A program made the position numbers and the translations under genes. The notes under the pieces are model-generated. The model saw only the letters and a program-made list of their open reading frames with translations, did not search any database and was not told where the DNA came from. DNA of 64,000 bases from Rhizomys pruinosus (taxonomy: Eukaryota > Chordata > Mammalia > Rodentia > Spalacidae), in NCBI GenBank assembly GCA_009823505.1, contig VZQC01009936.1, positions 1,842,912-1,906,911 of the forward strand. Direction: 5' to 3'. Numbering within the stretch: position 1 is the first letter of the stretch; the number at the start of each line of letters is the position of its first letter. Of this stretch, positions 31,003 through 42,313 are shown piece by piece.

Positions 31003-31322
31003 GATAAATAACCAAACTTTGCAATGGAAGCCAGACAAGAGGAAGTTGTTCAAGGGCTTGCACAGGAAGAGTTTCAAAACCCGAAACTGAATACTTGTAA
31101 TCACCGCACTACGGAAGCGGAAGCGGATACCGAGGCTGAGGCGGCGGCCGGAGGAGCTGCAGTTGGGGGGTCAGCCTGGGATGCATAGTGAGAACTTTGT
31201 CTCAGAACAACACTGTGCTAATTTACAAGAATGACCATAACAAAGTACCACAGCATTAGCTAGGTCTGCTAGCAGCCCCCCTTTCCAATGGCTGGACCAT
31301 TGTTGGTCGTGAGGGCAGAGAT
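31003..31322. other. unassigned DNA
   Basis: A short GC-rich patch at 31105-31165 (GGAAGCGGAAGCGG, GGCGGCGGCCGG). No gene recognised. Confidence 0.3.
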
Positions 31323-31550
31323 ATGAAATATGTCTGGGGCAGTTCGGGGTGGAGGGAAAAGCTGGGCAGTTGGGAAGTCTAGAGCCTGGGCTCTCCAGGT
31401 ATGAAATATGTCTGGGGCAGTTCGGGGTGGAGGGAAGCTGGGCAGTTGGGAAGTCTAGAGCCTGGGCTCTCCAGGTATGAAATATGTCTGGGGCAGTTCG
31501 GGGTGGAGGGAAGCTGGGCAGTTGGGAAGTCTAGAGCCTGGGCTCTCCAG
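31323..31550 (+). repeat. three-copy tandem repeat, 76-bp unit
   Basis: Units start at 31323, 31401 and 31477 with ATGAAATATGTCTGGGGCAG and end GGGCTCTCCAG. Units 2 and 3 look identical; unit 1 has two extra A. Confidence 0.97.
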
Positions 31551-32307
31551 GACTTGTTCCTTCTGTTGCACTGGACACCTGTGGGAGGAGCCTTGTACCC
31601 ACTTCTGTGCGATAGGACAGAATTGGCACTCCCACCCTACTGAATTTCGAGATTTCTCTGTCCCCTTCTGTTTGATCAGATCTGAATCAATATCACTCAG
31701 ACAGAACAGGACCCCAGGGCAGAGGGGATTTTAACTTGGATCTCTGCTAGGGTGGAGCCAGGCATAAGGAGGACCAAAGGTGAGCAGAGAAATAAGGTTG
31801 TATCTAGGCTCCTTGATTTTCCTTAGAGCACGAAGGGTCACGTCCTGCAGAAACTTGGGTTCTCAGGATTTCTTTTCTCTAAGGGGACATAGCCCTTCTG
31901 TGGTCCCAAGAAGGAAAGCTCCCATAGGTATAAGACCTTTGCTAACAAAGATGGAGGAAGCCCTTGGTGCTCAGCATAGGTCTTTTAATTTTTCCTCAAC
32001 CTGCTATTCCCTCGCCTCCCAGAATAGAAGCCTGTCCATGTGCGCTACGTCGTGGGAGCAGACACCTCTGAGGGCAGGAACCTAACATGACTCCCCAGGG
32101 TGAGCAGGCATGGGCCTTTACCAATAGGTCTCTCACAGCATCCTGACAGGCAACTTCTTAGACCGGAGGAGTGGACCAATTCAGTGGGCTAAGATTCACG
32201 AGGGAAAAGAATTCACAATGCCACCCCTGTGGGCCAGATTCCAGACTCCATGCACTGGGCTGGCTGGGCTACCAAGTGCCAGCTGGGATCTGCCTTCTTT
32301 GATTGGT
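31551..32307. other. unassigned DNA
   Basis: Open frames at 31401-31734 and 31780-32085 have no recognised domain. The first is an artefact of the tandem repeat. Confidence 0.3.
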
Positions 32308-32313
32308 ATATAA

Positions 32314-32441
32314 ATATATAAGTATATGTATGCATGATAAGGACAAGAAATGAAATCTTAGGAGAGAACTTAATAGTTATGGATCACAGCTGGTTTTTGG
32401 GGGTTTTTGTTTTTTTTTCTTTTGAGACAGGGTCTCCCTGT
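32314..32441 (+). repeat. direct duplication, copy 2
   Basis: Second copy of 29693-29820. It breaks off inside the B1 at CCCTGT. Confidence 0.85.
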
Positions 32442-32924
32442 GAGTTCAGATAATTCAGCTGCTCCTAAGGAACCTTCTCAGATCCCTGGTGTCCTGCCCA
32501 TACAGAGGCCATACCCAGCCACCAAAATTCTATGGCTGCGACCAGAGAACCAGACTCCAGGGAGTGAAGCACAAATCCTATACTCTACCCAACTGGCTGA
32601 GCTGTCGAAACATCCTCTAGTCTTGGATGGCTGGTGAAACTGTTTGGGCATATGTTTGGGGGTGAAATTCATTTAATGATTCCCTACCCACAAAGCACAG
32701 CCTGTACCTTAGGCTTGGCCTCAGGGCAAGGACTTCCCCAGATCAGTTTCTTCCTCATACTTGGCTAGGTGGTGTAGCCTTCCTGCAGAGACTGAATACC
32801 ACGCCCTTATTCCCACCCCTCAGCTAGGTCAAGCAGCTGGGAGGCACACAATCCTTTTGGGACCAAATACAGGCCTATGAGGATGTGGACAGATTAAGGA
32901 GTTTTGGAAAACTTTTTACTGTGT
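32442..32924. other. unassigned DNA
   Basis: Nothing firmly recognised. CTACCCAACTGGCTGAGCTG at 32585-32604 has a faint tRNA D-arm look. Confidence 0.3.
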
Positions 32925-32996
32925 GGCTCGTTGGTCTAGGGGTATGATTCTCGCTTCGGGTGCGAGAGGTCCCGGGTTCAAATCCCGGACGAGCCC
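32925..32996 (+). tRNA. tRNA-Pro-CGG: tRNA-Pro (anticodon CGG)
   Basis: A 72-nt gene identical in layout to the AGG copies, with loop TTCGGGT (CGG). Stems and both promoter boxes intact. The nearest T4 is about 25 bp downstream. Confidence 0.97.
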
Positions 32997-33102
32997 TGGA
33001 AGGGGTCCAGTTTCCCAATGTTTTCTTTTAGAACATATGGGAGTAACTGAGTTCTATGGAACTGACCAGTAATTCTAAGAACAGTGTAAAAAAAAAAAGT
33101 TA

Positions 33103-33175
33103 CGCCCAACGTGGGGCTCGAACCCACGACCCTGAGATTAAGAGTCTCATGCTCTACCGACTGAGCTAGCCGGGC
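33103..33175 (-). tRNA. tRNA-Lys-CTT: tRNA-Lys (anticodon CTT)
   Basis: Canonical 73-nt tRNA-Lys, tail-to-tail with the tRNA-Pro 106 bp away. The minus-strand 3' flank has a T11-type run within 15 bp, a strong Pol III terminator. Confidence 0.98.
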
Positions 33176-33999
33176 TTCCGTAGAAACAGTGTGTCAAGAA
33201 GGATACTGTTACCCTTCTGGCCTTTTCCGCTCTTTGTTGAGACTGCAATGAGTTTCTGGATGGAAAGCAGGGACCTCCTGACAGAAGCACCAGATACTTA
33301 GGCCCAAGGAAAGGGCACGCTGCTGGCCTGGATGGACAAAGGGACTGCAGCACAGCATACACCAGAAAGCTGTGTCTGAGGTTTACTCCCCACAGCATGC
33401 AGGGGTGCTTGTTTCACGTCCAAGATGAAGCCTCATCTTCCGGGACGAGAAACAAAGAGGTCCTTGTCAAGAAATGCAGGTCTGTGGAGACACTGTTACG
33501 TCTCCCTACAATATCGTTTAGGGGATGCATCGCCTCTAGACTTGAGAGTTCCTGGGACCTAACTCCACAGGTCACACTTGTTACCAATCAGCTAGCTGCG
33601 ATTTATAATTTTTTGACAGTTCCATACATTTATATACTGTATATTGGTCATCTCCACTTCCCTGTCCTTTACCCTCCCCCTTCCCCCCACCAACCATTAA
33701 CGGCTCCTCAGGAAGGGCTGGGGACTCAGGAGACCCTCTGGCGGGGTATTTTTGCCCCCCTCCCCATCACCCCCAAATCAACTGTGGCAAGATAAGGAGA
33801 AGCTCAATGACAGACTGAGGGGAATGTGTTTATAACTGAAGAATGACAGAGATTGCAGGCAGCTACCAAAATCTTGTCCTCCCTGGAGCCTTGAGAGAAA
33901 TTGGGCCTTGCTAATAGCTCAAGGAAAAGCTGCTAGTTACATAATGATAAGAAAACCTTTCTGCTTTTTTAAGCCACCAAGCTTGTGGTAATTTGTTTT
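33176..33999. other. unassigned DNA
   Basis: A minus-strand frame at 33398-33147 overlaps the tRNA and is not a gene. TGACAGTTCCATACATTTAT near 33615 resembles an L1/LTR scrap. Confidence 0.3.
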
Positions 34000-34156
34000 T
34001 GTTTTTGTTTTTGGTCTTTTCGAGACAGGGTCTCCCTGTAGCCCCAGCTGTCCTGGAACTCATTCTGTAGACCAGGCTGGCCTTGAACTCACAAAGATCC
34101 GCCTGCCTCTGCCTCCCAAGTGCTAGGATTAAAGGCGTGCGACACCAAGCCCGGCA
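34000..34156 (-). mobile_element. B1 SINE
   Basis: TTGGTCTTTTCGAGACAGGG to GCGACACCAAGCCCGGC, antisense. GCTTGTGGTAATTTGT (before) and GCTTATGGTAATTTGT (after) mark the target duplication. Confidence 0.96.
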
Positions 34157-34482
34157 CTGCTTATGGTAATTTGTAACAGCAGCTACAGGAAACTAATACA
34201 GGTTAACAGTGAATGAGAAATTTTTGGAGTTTTATTCAAAAGTCTGCAGTGGTATGTGGGATCTAGGTACCCATGAGACAAATAAGCTCTCCTTGGGGCA
34301 TTGAGCAAGGTAAAGCATTTAAACCTGAAAGGACTGTTAAAGTCTATTAAAATCTAAAGATTTGAACAGTAGAAGCAGGAAATGAGAAATTACTGTTACA
34401 AGCTACAAATATTTAGTTATGCAAAATAAGTAAACCCTGAGAATTTAATGTACAACATGGTAGCCATAATAAACAATTTGTA
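34157..34482. other. unassigned DNA
   Basis: A/T-rich; nothing recognised. Confidence 0.3.
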
Positions 34483-34498
34483 AGACAAAAAAAAAAAA

Positions 34499-34672
34499 AA
34501 AACTGGGCATGGTGGCGCACACCTTTAATCCCAGCACTTGGGAGGCACAGGCAGGAGGATCTTTGTGAGTTCAAGGCCAGCCTAGTCTACAGAGCGAGTT
34601 CCAGGACAGCTGGGGCTACAGGTAGACCCTGTCTCAAAAAGACAAAAAATAAATAAATAAATAAATAAATAA
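34499..34672 (+). mobile_element. B1 SINE
   Basis: AACTGGGCATGGTGGCGCAC to CCCTGTCTCAAAAAG with AAAT tail. ACAATTTGTA-like flanks on both sides. Confidence 0.95.
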
Positions 34673-34766
34673 TTTGTACTGTATGTTTGAATCATTCTAA
34701 AAGGATTGATTTTAAATGGCTTCACCAAAAAGAAAGAAAATTGTAACAGAGTTACACAGTAACTGT

Positions 34767-34793
34767 TTGATTGATTGATTGATTGATTGATTA
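34767..34793 (+). repeat. (TGAT)n microsatellite
   Basis: Short TGAT tandem array. Confidence 0.9.
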
Positions 34794-34837
34794 AGATTTT
34801 GTGACCAGAGACCTCAGAACTTAACTCTGTAATTCTT

Positions 34838-34992
34838 TTTTTTTTTTTGGTCTTTTTGAGACAGGGTCTCCCTGTAGTCCCAGCTGTCCTGGAACTCACT
34901 CTGTAGACCAGGCTGGCCTTGAACGCACTAAGATCTGTCTGCCTCTGCCTCCCAAGTGCTAGGATTAAAGGCGTGTGCCACCACGCCCGGCA
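34838..34992 (-). mobile_element. B1 SINE
   Basis: GGTCTTTTTGAGACAGGGTC to GTGCCACCACGCCCGGC. CAACTCTGTAATTCTTT-type flanks (TAACTCTGTAATTCTTT left) give the target duplication. Confidence 0.96.
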
Positions 34993-35460
34993 ACTCTGTA
35001 ATTCTTTAAGGAACAGTAGTCTGATATTTGATAATATAATGTTTAAGGAAACTTTAGAAATCTTAATTAGCTTAAATGACAGCTGTGTGTGTATAGTTTT
35101 AATTTTGTTTAATTTGGAAACACATTGGATAAGACTTGTTAAATTTTTTTAAAAGTCTATTAAAATCACTATTAGTGTAAGTGCTGAGTTCTTCAAGTTC
35201 TTATTATAAACACTCATCCATAGACACGTCCTCAGCAGCTGCCAGGACATGGTCTCCTTAGGCCCTCCCAGGTCATCAATCTTCCCTTGAATCCCTAGAG
35301 CCCGAGCCCACCCCACCTTCCTGGCCAGTACCTCATTCCTTGGTTGCCAGGTGTGGTCCCTTTTTAACCCTCTTTAATAAAGACATAGGACTGACAAATA
35401 AATACATAAATAAATAAATAAAATAAAATAAACACTCATCCTGTGCGTTTTCCTATAAGT
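34993..35460. other. unassigned DNA with an AATAAA/A-rich end
   Basis: CCTCTTTAATAAAGACATAG followed by an AAATA tail at 35397-35430 looks like a retroelement or retrocopy 3' end. Family not identified. Confidence 0.35.
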
Positions 35461-36640
35461 AAGCAAAGACATTAAAGATGAGACAATTTGATCCCCTAAT
35501 TGGGAGCTGTTAGATTCTCCCTTGTTGCCCTAGATGCCTTGAGCAAAAGCACTGTTGGTTAAACTGTCATCAAGACTGCTTTTATGCCAGCACCAGTCAC
35601 TGGAACACTCCACGGAGTCTTTGAGAAAACTATCTGATGATCACACCCAGTTTGTGGGGACTTCTAATGGTTTATACTAGACTTTTTTCTATCACAAGCC
35701 TAGGTAAACCCTTCGCAGTTCTTCAGTCATGCCCACCCTGGGCAGAGAGGGAGCATTCCTCTGGTGTTCTAACAGAGAGATGACTGTGAGTACTGCCAAA
35801 GAGAAAAGGCTGTGATTGGTCTAAAACACCAGCTTCAATGACTGTGGTTGATGCTAAAGAAAGAAAGCTGTGATTAGTGAAAACGAAAACCTCTCTTTGC
35901 ATATGAGGCTTTTCTCTAGCTAGACTAGCTGCTGGATGCACTTGGGAACATGCCCTCCTGAAAGACCTGCTTGCCCTGTGTCCCAACATTAGGCCTAATA
36001 AGAAGTCTTCTTTCAAATGGCCTTTTTGCTACCTGTCAGTAGCGAGGCTGAGTTGGTAATATAATGGAAATAGACTTGGTTTGAAAAGATCTTCCAGTGT
36101 TATGGTAATGGAGATAGAGAAACGACAGTCTGGAGTCTTCCCCTCAGCCCCCTGTGGTCACCCAAGATGGGAGCCTTTCCTATAAACTGGGTAACAGGAC
36201 AGAAGTCTTTGTTTCTCTAGGATGTCATATTCCTGTAGCCTTTGTGAGTGCATGTTATCTGTAAACCACCTATTTGATTACCACTTAAATGTTACATGCT
36301 CTTTGCTTGCATGTATCACAGGGGTATAAAAGACCCCAAAGACTTTTTTTTTTTTTTTTGGTCTTTTTGAGACAGAGTTTCCCTTTAGTCTCAGCTGGCT
36401 TGGACCTTGCTATGTAGACCAGGCTGGCCTTGAATTCACAGAGATCCGCCTGCCTCTGCCTCCCAAGTGCTGAAATTACAGGCATGTGCCATCACGCCCA
36501 GCGCTGACTCCTTTACGGAATGATTTGTAGGTCAGCCCACTAGTTGGGTTAGCCCACTAGTGTGAAATAAAATCCCTCTCCTCACCTGACTTTAACTTTA
36601 GTCTCATGATTTTCTGTAACACTAACATGAAGAAAGAAGT
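35461..36640 (+). mobile_element. probable ERV LTR split by a B1
   Basis: GCTGTGATTGGTCTAAAAC-type direct motifs at about 35809-35885, a TATA box GGGTATAAAAGACC at 36321 and, after the B1, GTGAAATAAAATCCCTCTCC with a polyadenylation signal. A related block occurs at about 61940-62180. Confidence 0.5.
36343..36503 (-). mobile_element. B1 SINE
   Basis: Poly(T), GGTCTTTTTGAGACAGAGTT to GTGCCATCACGCCCAGC, antisense. Confidence 0.95.
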
Positions 36641-38037
36641 AACAGAGACAGCAGTGAGGACTTGATAGTACTGGCCTCCCAAAAGGCCACCAACCCAGAC
36701 AAGAACAAGGGTGAACGGTGGATGGCAGAGAGCTGAGACTGAATCACAGAGATCGAAATGGCCTTAGAATAAAAACTTCAGGTCCTGGTCACTGGAAAAG
36801 TACCAGACAGCTGCTAAGTGTCCAACTGGTCTCCAACACTCCAACCCCAGGTAACTGTGACCACTGTCAAGGGCTAAAGATTCCTGATACCTAAGGACTT
36901 CACAGATGTTGCACTGCCAGCTGCTATCAGGGGCTGAGGAATTCTGAGGCTTGTACACAGAGCTAGACCACTTGTTCAAGCTCAGAGTCCCAGTACCTAA
37001 GGCCTTAGGGAGTAGGACCCAGAGGGTGCTACCCACTGTTCTTCTTGCTTGCTGTCACAGGTCCAGCCATCAAATGTAAGGAGTACAAACAATACCAAAG
37101 CCTGAAACTTGAAAAACTTCTTGCCTACCTAGAAGAGCACAACCATCTGAGTAGAAACACCCGGTACACTGACTATTAGTTAGGGTTATGGATGGGACCT
37201 CCTGGCCTGAGTTGAACAGACAGATACAGGAATAGGGCTGCAGCCACCCTGGGAGGCTGGCATCTGGTGCCTCTACCCAGGGGTAGGGGCTCCCCCAGAA
37301 GAGCCCGGGAAGGCCTGAACATTTCTCAGGCAACGCAGGTCATCAGGGGTTACCAGTGTGCCTGACCTCAAGCCTCACACCCATACCCACACGTGAACTC
37401 CAAATGTGCCACCAGGCAGAGCAGACCTGCAATGGTGCCTGGCTACTCCCCTTTGGGACCAAAGAAGCCCAGGGCCACAGTGCCCTGTCCTCTGGGTGTC
37501 TCTGGCTTGGGGCGGTGGGGTCAGGAAAGGACCTACAAGTTCTTCCCCAGTGCAGACCTCACTTGGCAGTGCAGACCTCACCAGTGAAAACACTGGTGCA
37601 CCAACTACGAGAAACAGTGACGTGCTGGGCCCAGAGCTGCAGGTCCCTGTACCTGCCACCCGGGGTGCAGATTTCCCCAGTTCCTGCTTTCCAAGGCTGA
37701 GATCTGCACACACAGGAGCCTCCTGAGGATCCCTGTCCATGGGCTGTTCCCAGGTTCAGGAAATGGGAATGGAGGTGGCTGGAAACAAGCTGTGGCATTG
37801 GCTGTTACAGGTGATCTACAGGAGACAGCAGATACAGGGGACAGCCTTCACCAGGGACTGAGTTTAGCTCAGGTGTACTGGTCCTCTCTGTACCCCCTAA
37901 ACCACTAGCTGGGCAAAGGCAGTCTCCTGAGCATGTTGATGTCAGAAACCAGAGGGACAAAGTTAACCTTACTTTCCACATTGCATTGCCACTGTGGTTT
38001 CCACAATGCACAGTGAATTTATTGTTACTTAATAAAT
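36641..38037. other. unassigned DNA
   Basis: Several 80-120-residue frames on both strands (37070-37800) have no recognised domain and overlap one another. Nothing else seen. Confidence 0.3.
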
Positions 38038-38040
38038 TCA

Positions 38041-38130
38041 CAAGCTAGGACAGCCGGAGCTACAGGGAGACCCTATCTCAAAAAGACCACCACCACCACC
38101 AATAATAATAATAATGATAATAATAATAAA
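38041..38130 (+). mobile_element. B1 3'-end fragment with (AAT)n tail
   Basis: AGCTAGGACAGCCGGAGCTA, then CCCTATCTCAAAAAGACC and CACCAC/AATAAT runs. Confidence 0.8.
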
Positions 38131-38204
38131 TTCACAAACTACATTGGTTTTGTTAGCTGTAATTTCCCAAGGAATCCTGGTTTTGCTTGATAGCTGGATA
38201 TTGG

Positions 38205-38341
38205 CATTCCCCCCCCCTTTTGATACAGGGTCTCCCTGTAGCCCCAGCTGGCCTGGAACTAGCTATGTAGACCAGGCTGTCCTTGATCCCATAGAGATCT
38301 GCATGCCTCTGCCTCCCTGGGACTAAAGGCATGAGAATCAC
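38205..38341 (-). mobile_element. B1 SINE, diverged
   Basis: TTTTGATACAGGGTCTCCCT to CCCTGGGACTAAAGGCATG. Confidence 0.9.
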
Positions 38342-38545
38342 AGGTTCTTTTTATTCTAATCTTACCAATCAACTCTCATCCCAGATCACGCATTACACTT
38401 CATGCAATAATACATGCATACATACGTGTGTGCGTGTGTGTGTGTATGTGTGCACACGTGCACAAAGACACTTCAGAGAATCTGTTTTCAAATCAGAGGC
38501 AGATTGCAGATACCCTGGCAAAAAGTCTGTAAGAAATCAGACAAG

Positions 38546-38777
38546 GGGCTGGAGAGATGGCCTAGCGGTTAAGAGCGCCGACTGCTCTTGCAGAGGACCC
38601 GGGTTCGATCCCCAGCACCCATATGGCAGCTGAGAACCGTCTTTAACTCCAGCTCCAGGGGAATCTGACGCCCTCTTCTGACCTCTGCGGCATTGCACTA
38701 CACAGGTGCACAGACCTACATGCAGACAGTACATTCATACACATACAAAATAAATAAAAATAAATAAAAAAAAGAAA
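38546..38777 (+). mobile_element. B2 SINE
   Basis: GGGGCTGGAGAGATGGCCTA to AAAATAAATAAAAATA. AAGAAATCAGACAA on both sides is the target duplication. Confidence 0.96.
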
Positions 38778-39029
38778 TCAGACAAAAAGTGTTATGAACT
38801 GCAGGTGCAGAGCTGTGCCACAGAGATGTCAGATGCAGGTCCAGAGGACGGGCTATTTGGAGAGGCTTTGAAATGGGCTGTGTGGCAGGCAGCAGAAACT
38901 TGTTAGAAATGGGTCTGAGGTCTCCAGAAAATGACCACACAATCCAAAGTATTTCAGCAAGACAAAATAATTCACTTCTGCAGAAAGGTATAAAGCTGCT
39001 CTACATCAACCAACCAAGCATGTCCACCT
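38778..39029. other. unassigned DNA
   Basis: Nothing recognised between the two SINEs. Confidence 0.3.
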
Positions 39030-39187
39030 GGTTTTTTTTTTTTTTGTCTTTTTGAGACAGGGTCTCCCTGGAGCCCCAGCTGTCCTGGAATTTGCTCTGT
39101 AGACCAGGCCGGCCTTGAACTCACAAAGATCCGCCTGCCTCTGCCTCCCAAGTGCTAGGATTAAAGGTGTGCGCCACCACGACCGGC
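39030..39187 (-). mobile_element. B1 SINE
   Basis: Poly(T), GTCTTTTTGAGACAGGGTCT to GCGCCACCACGACCGGC. Confidence 0.96.
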
Positions 39188-39578
39188 CCAGCTGGGTTTT
39201 TATTCCTATCACAAAGGGGTCCTCCCTTCACTCTAAGCAGAGCTTGGCCTTACAGTCTTACAAGGTTGGCTAAATGCAAAATGTTAGTAAACCAGTTTAC
39301 CTACAAAGGACAGGACATCTCTGCCCTGAGGGATGTGATTCCACAAACTAAATCACTAAACATCTGTAGTCTGGAGGTCAAAGATACCCAACATGCGTTT
39401 CCTTTTGGATGAGTATATGAACTCAACTGGTCAAACCACTCTCACACTGTAGTAACTTTTGGTTTTGGCCTAACCTCTGGGGAAATGTATGTGTAATTAT
39501 CACTAAGCCCCATCAAATACCATTTGAGTCCAAGATTACTACAGACACACCCCATTCCACCACTAAACCTTAAAAGCA
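39188..39578. other. unassigned DNA
   Basis: Nothing recognised. It includes the minus-strand 3' flank of the next tRNA (T4 at 39572-39575). Confidence 0.3.
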
Positions 39579-39650
39579 GGGCTCGTCCGGGATTTGAACC
39601 CGGGACCTCTCGCACCCTAAGCGAGAATCATACCCCTAGACCAACGAGCC
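39579..39650 (-). tRNA. tRNA-Pro-AGG: tRNA-Pro (anticodon AGG)
   Basis: Canonical 72-nt tRNA-Pro-AGG with all stems paired, box B GGTTCAAATCC, and T4 starting 4 bp past the end on the minus strand. Confidence 0.98.
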
Positions 39651-41044
39651 AGGTGGTGGACTTTGCTTTTCTTGCCCTAGGTAGGTTTAATCATGTCCTG
39701 CCTTCATCCAGTTATAACTGTCCTGTTTTCTTTTCCATGAATTTCCCTTTTTCTGTTATTCATCAGGAAACAGTGTGGAAGGGCAGGGAGTAGGAAACAA
39801 CTCTAGTACTGCATATTCCCAGACTCCAAGCTGAAACGTCCCTACTGCATATCCCGTTCTTCCCCCACCGTAGGAGAACAGACCATTGTTTTGAGGAAGA
39901 ACCTCCAAGATCTGCTATCACCCAACTAAGGATTAGAACCAGACTCTGACTCCCCTGAGTTCTCGCAGGCTCTCACAGCCCCTCCAGGAACCTAGCCACC
40001 TACACAGCCTGCCTCCTGTAGGACCTGTTTTGCATTCACTGCTAGAGCCAGGCTCTAGCTGAGGGCTGGATGGGTTAAGAAGGGATACAGTGAGGAGCTT
40101 AGGTCGGGCCTAACGGAGAGAGTATACAGACTTAGAAGTGCGGCTCTCTTGCCAGCAGGGAGAAATGGCTTCCCCTAAGAGAACAGGAGTCTTCAAAATA
40201 CGGCCTCAGGAGAAGGTATCTGGCAGGGGGCCTGGTTACCCTTAATCCACTCTAGACCTCGGGGCAGCAAGGCTTCCCGAGTAGGGAAGTAGTAGGAAGT
40301 AATAGGGCCAGGGTTCTGTGCAAGAGACCTGACTATGCTTAGATGATGGCGAGTCAGGAAGCAGGAAAAAGGCCACAGCACACAGGACCTTGGATTAAGA
40401 AGAGAAACAGGTGCTTGGGTCAGAGACAAGGCACTGGTACTCTCAGCTGACAAGACCACCGGTACTCTCAGCTGATGCCTGGAGCTCGACATCTGTGCTC
40501 AGCTCCTAAAGAGGCAAAGCAACCTCTAAGGATCCCTGTGACTCTGGGATTCAGATGGCCTCACTCTTTCCAGCTTTGGAAGCCACCTATGTTTGCCCAC
40601 ACCCTCGTCCTCACCTGTATTAATCATCTACTGTTTCCTACATTCTGATTCTTTGGCATCTGGGGCCTGGTTAACACTGGAGAGACTGCTCCTTCCAAGG
40701 TAGCCCATTCCTAGAGTCTCTGGAATAACTACTTCAAATGTAAACCCACAAGCAGAACCCACAACCACCTGTTTTCTCCAGATGTCACAGTCTAGGCCAA
40801 AGTCTACATGGACAAGTCACCCAGAGCCAGATGCCAGATAACTAGGGACAGCCCACATGCCTAGAGCCTACTGGAATCACTAAAACTAGCCAAACATAAG
40901 CTTGCTAATACTCCTGGTCTCCCTTCCAGGAACACCACAATGCAGGTTCGGATACTGCCTGTCAGGATGTTATATTTCCTCCTCTGTGAGCAACAAACTA
41001 TCTCTTTAGTGGCAGTCCTCTCCTCTAAAGGTCTTTCCGTGGGG
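39651..41044. other. unassigned DNA
   Basis: About 1.4 kb with no recognised SINE, tRNA or convincing ORF. Unusually repeat-free for this window. Confidence 0.35.
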
Positions 41045-41128
41045 ATCTTGTGAGTTCAAGGCCAGTCTGGTCTACAGAGTGAGTTCCAGGACAGCTGGGG
41101 CTACAGGGAGACCCTGTCTCAAAAAGGC
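41045..41128 (+). mobile_element. B1 SINE, 3' half
   Basis: GATCTTGTGAGTTCAAGGCC to CCCTGTCTCAAAAAGG. Confidence 0.9.
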
Positions 41129-41631
41129 CCTCAGCCAAGGCTGAGTGCACACAGCTTATGGGACAGTGTTCTCCTCCCCTTGCTTGGGGCAGGCGACGAG
41201 GGCAGCATCCCCAGAGGGAAAAAGACTTTTCAGAACGTGGGCTCAGTTAAATTTGAACTTAACGATCCTAAGACACGCAAAGGAAAACTATACACACAGA
41301 GCCAGTGCCATATATGGACCCTGTGAATCCAGACACGATACACACGCGTCCACGGGAGACAGGTGGTTGGGAGCGGTTTGTACTTGTCTCCCTCTCGGGT
41401 CCGGAGACTGGATGTCTGGCTACTCGCCGAGTGGCCTTCGCTAATGGGTGAGCGCAGGATCTGCGTCTCAGGTTGAAGAGACAACTGGCAAGATGCTGGG
41501 GTACACAGGCAGCCCAGCTCTGGGTCGCAGCAGCGCTTTGCTACAGAGACCCAGTCTCTCTTTAGGTTCTGGATTCCCAGGCTTCAGAGTTTTTAGTCTG
41601 CAAAAACGAGGCTCTTTGCCAAAAGATGAAC
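41129..41631. other. unassigned DNA
   Basis: Nothing recognised. T4 terminator for the next tRNA at 41620-41623 (minus strand). Confidence 0.3.
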
Positions 41632-41703
41632 GGGCTCGTCCGGGATTTGAACCCGGGACCTCTCGCACCCAAAGCGAGAATCATACCCCTAGACCAACGA
41701 GCC
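41632..41703 (-). tRNA. tRNA-Pro-TGG: tRNA-Pro (anticodon TGG)
   Basis: Intact 72-nt tRNA-Pro with loop TTTGGGT (TGG), paired acceptor GGCTCGT/ACGAGCC and consensus box B. This is the only intact TGG copy in the window. Confidence 0.98.
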
Positions 41704-42266
41704 ACAATTACTCAGAACGTAACCACTGATCTTTGCAAGCCTCTACCTAGTTCCTGGGGCTGTCCTCAAGTCATTTCCTGCCTGACTGGATTGTCGGGAA
41801 GCTGAGGGAGGGGTGGCTCCGCCCAGACAAGCTCCAAGAGAAAGTTCTCTCAGGCCCTGGGAAAGTAAGACCCCACCCAGCCCTGCGGCTCAGCACTCCC
41901 GGAGAGAGACTAGGAAACAGCACCCCTAGAAGGAAACAGAGGACGGCCACCCCCTAAGCGACAAGTCCCCGCGAGCGCAAGCATCCGGGGAGAGCCGGGG
42001 TTGCACACAGAACTTGTCCTTGTCCCAGTCCACATCGGCCTGGGCTCGGCGTGGAAGACCTGAGCCGCTCAGAGACGCCGATGAGAAGTCAGAACTGGAC
42101 TCTGGGTTCGTTTCCTCGCCAGCCGGCGGCTGCTAGGTGGCCACTGCTAGTTCCTCTCCCTTGCACGCCGCAAGAGATCCAGCAGCTTACTGGATCTTGA
42201 GCCAAAGGTGTCCCTGGCTTGTCCTTGCGGCGACACCCCGCTGTTGTCGGCTCTGAGTTTGGAAAA
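41704..42266. other. GC-rich unassigned DNA
   Basis: CpG-rich, especially 41940-42130. No gene recognised. Confidence 0.3.
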
Positions 42267-42313
42267 GCAGGCTCGCCCATGATTAGACCTGGAACCTCTC
42301 CAGCCCTAATCGG
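42267..42313 (-). pseudogene. tRNA-Pro relic (3' half)
   Basis: The minus strand reads CGATTAGGGCTGGAGAGGTT followed by CATGGGCGAGCC, aligning with the anticodon-to-3'-end half of tRNA-Pro-AGG. The T-arm is broken and the 5' half is gone. Confidence 0.65.

Noticed and set aside
31323..31550. Possible CRISPR-like array
   Set aside because: Direct tandem copies with no spacers, in a mammalian genome.
32585..32604. CTACCCAACTGGCTGAGCTG as a tRNA D-arm relic
   Set aside because: No T-arm or anticodon stem could be aligned beside it.
33147..33398. 83-residue minus-strand frame
   Set aside because: Runs through the tRNA-Lys gene upstream region; no domain.
37356..37800. Several overlapping 60-120-residue frames on both strands
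   Set aside because: Mutually overlapping, no domain, no splice or promoter support.
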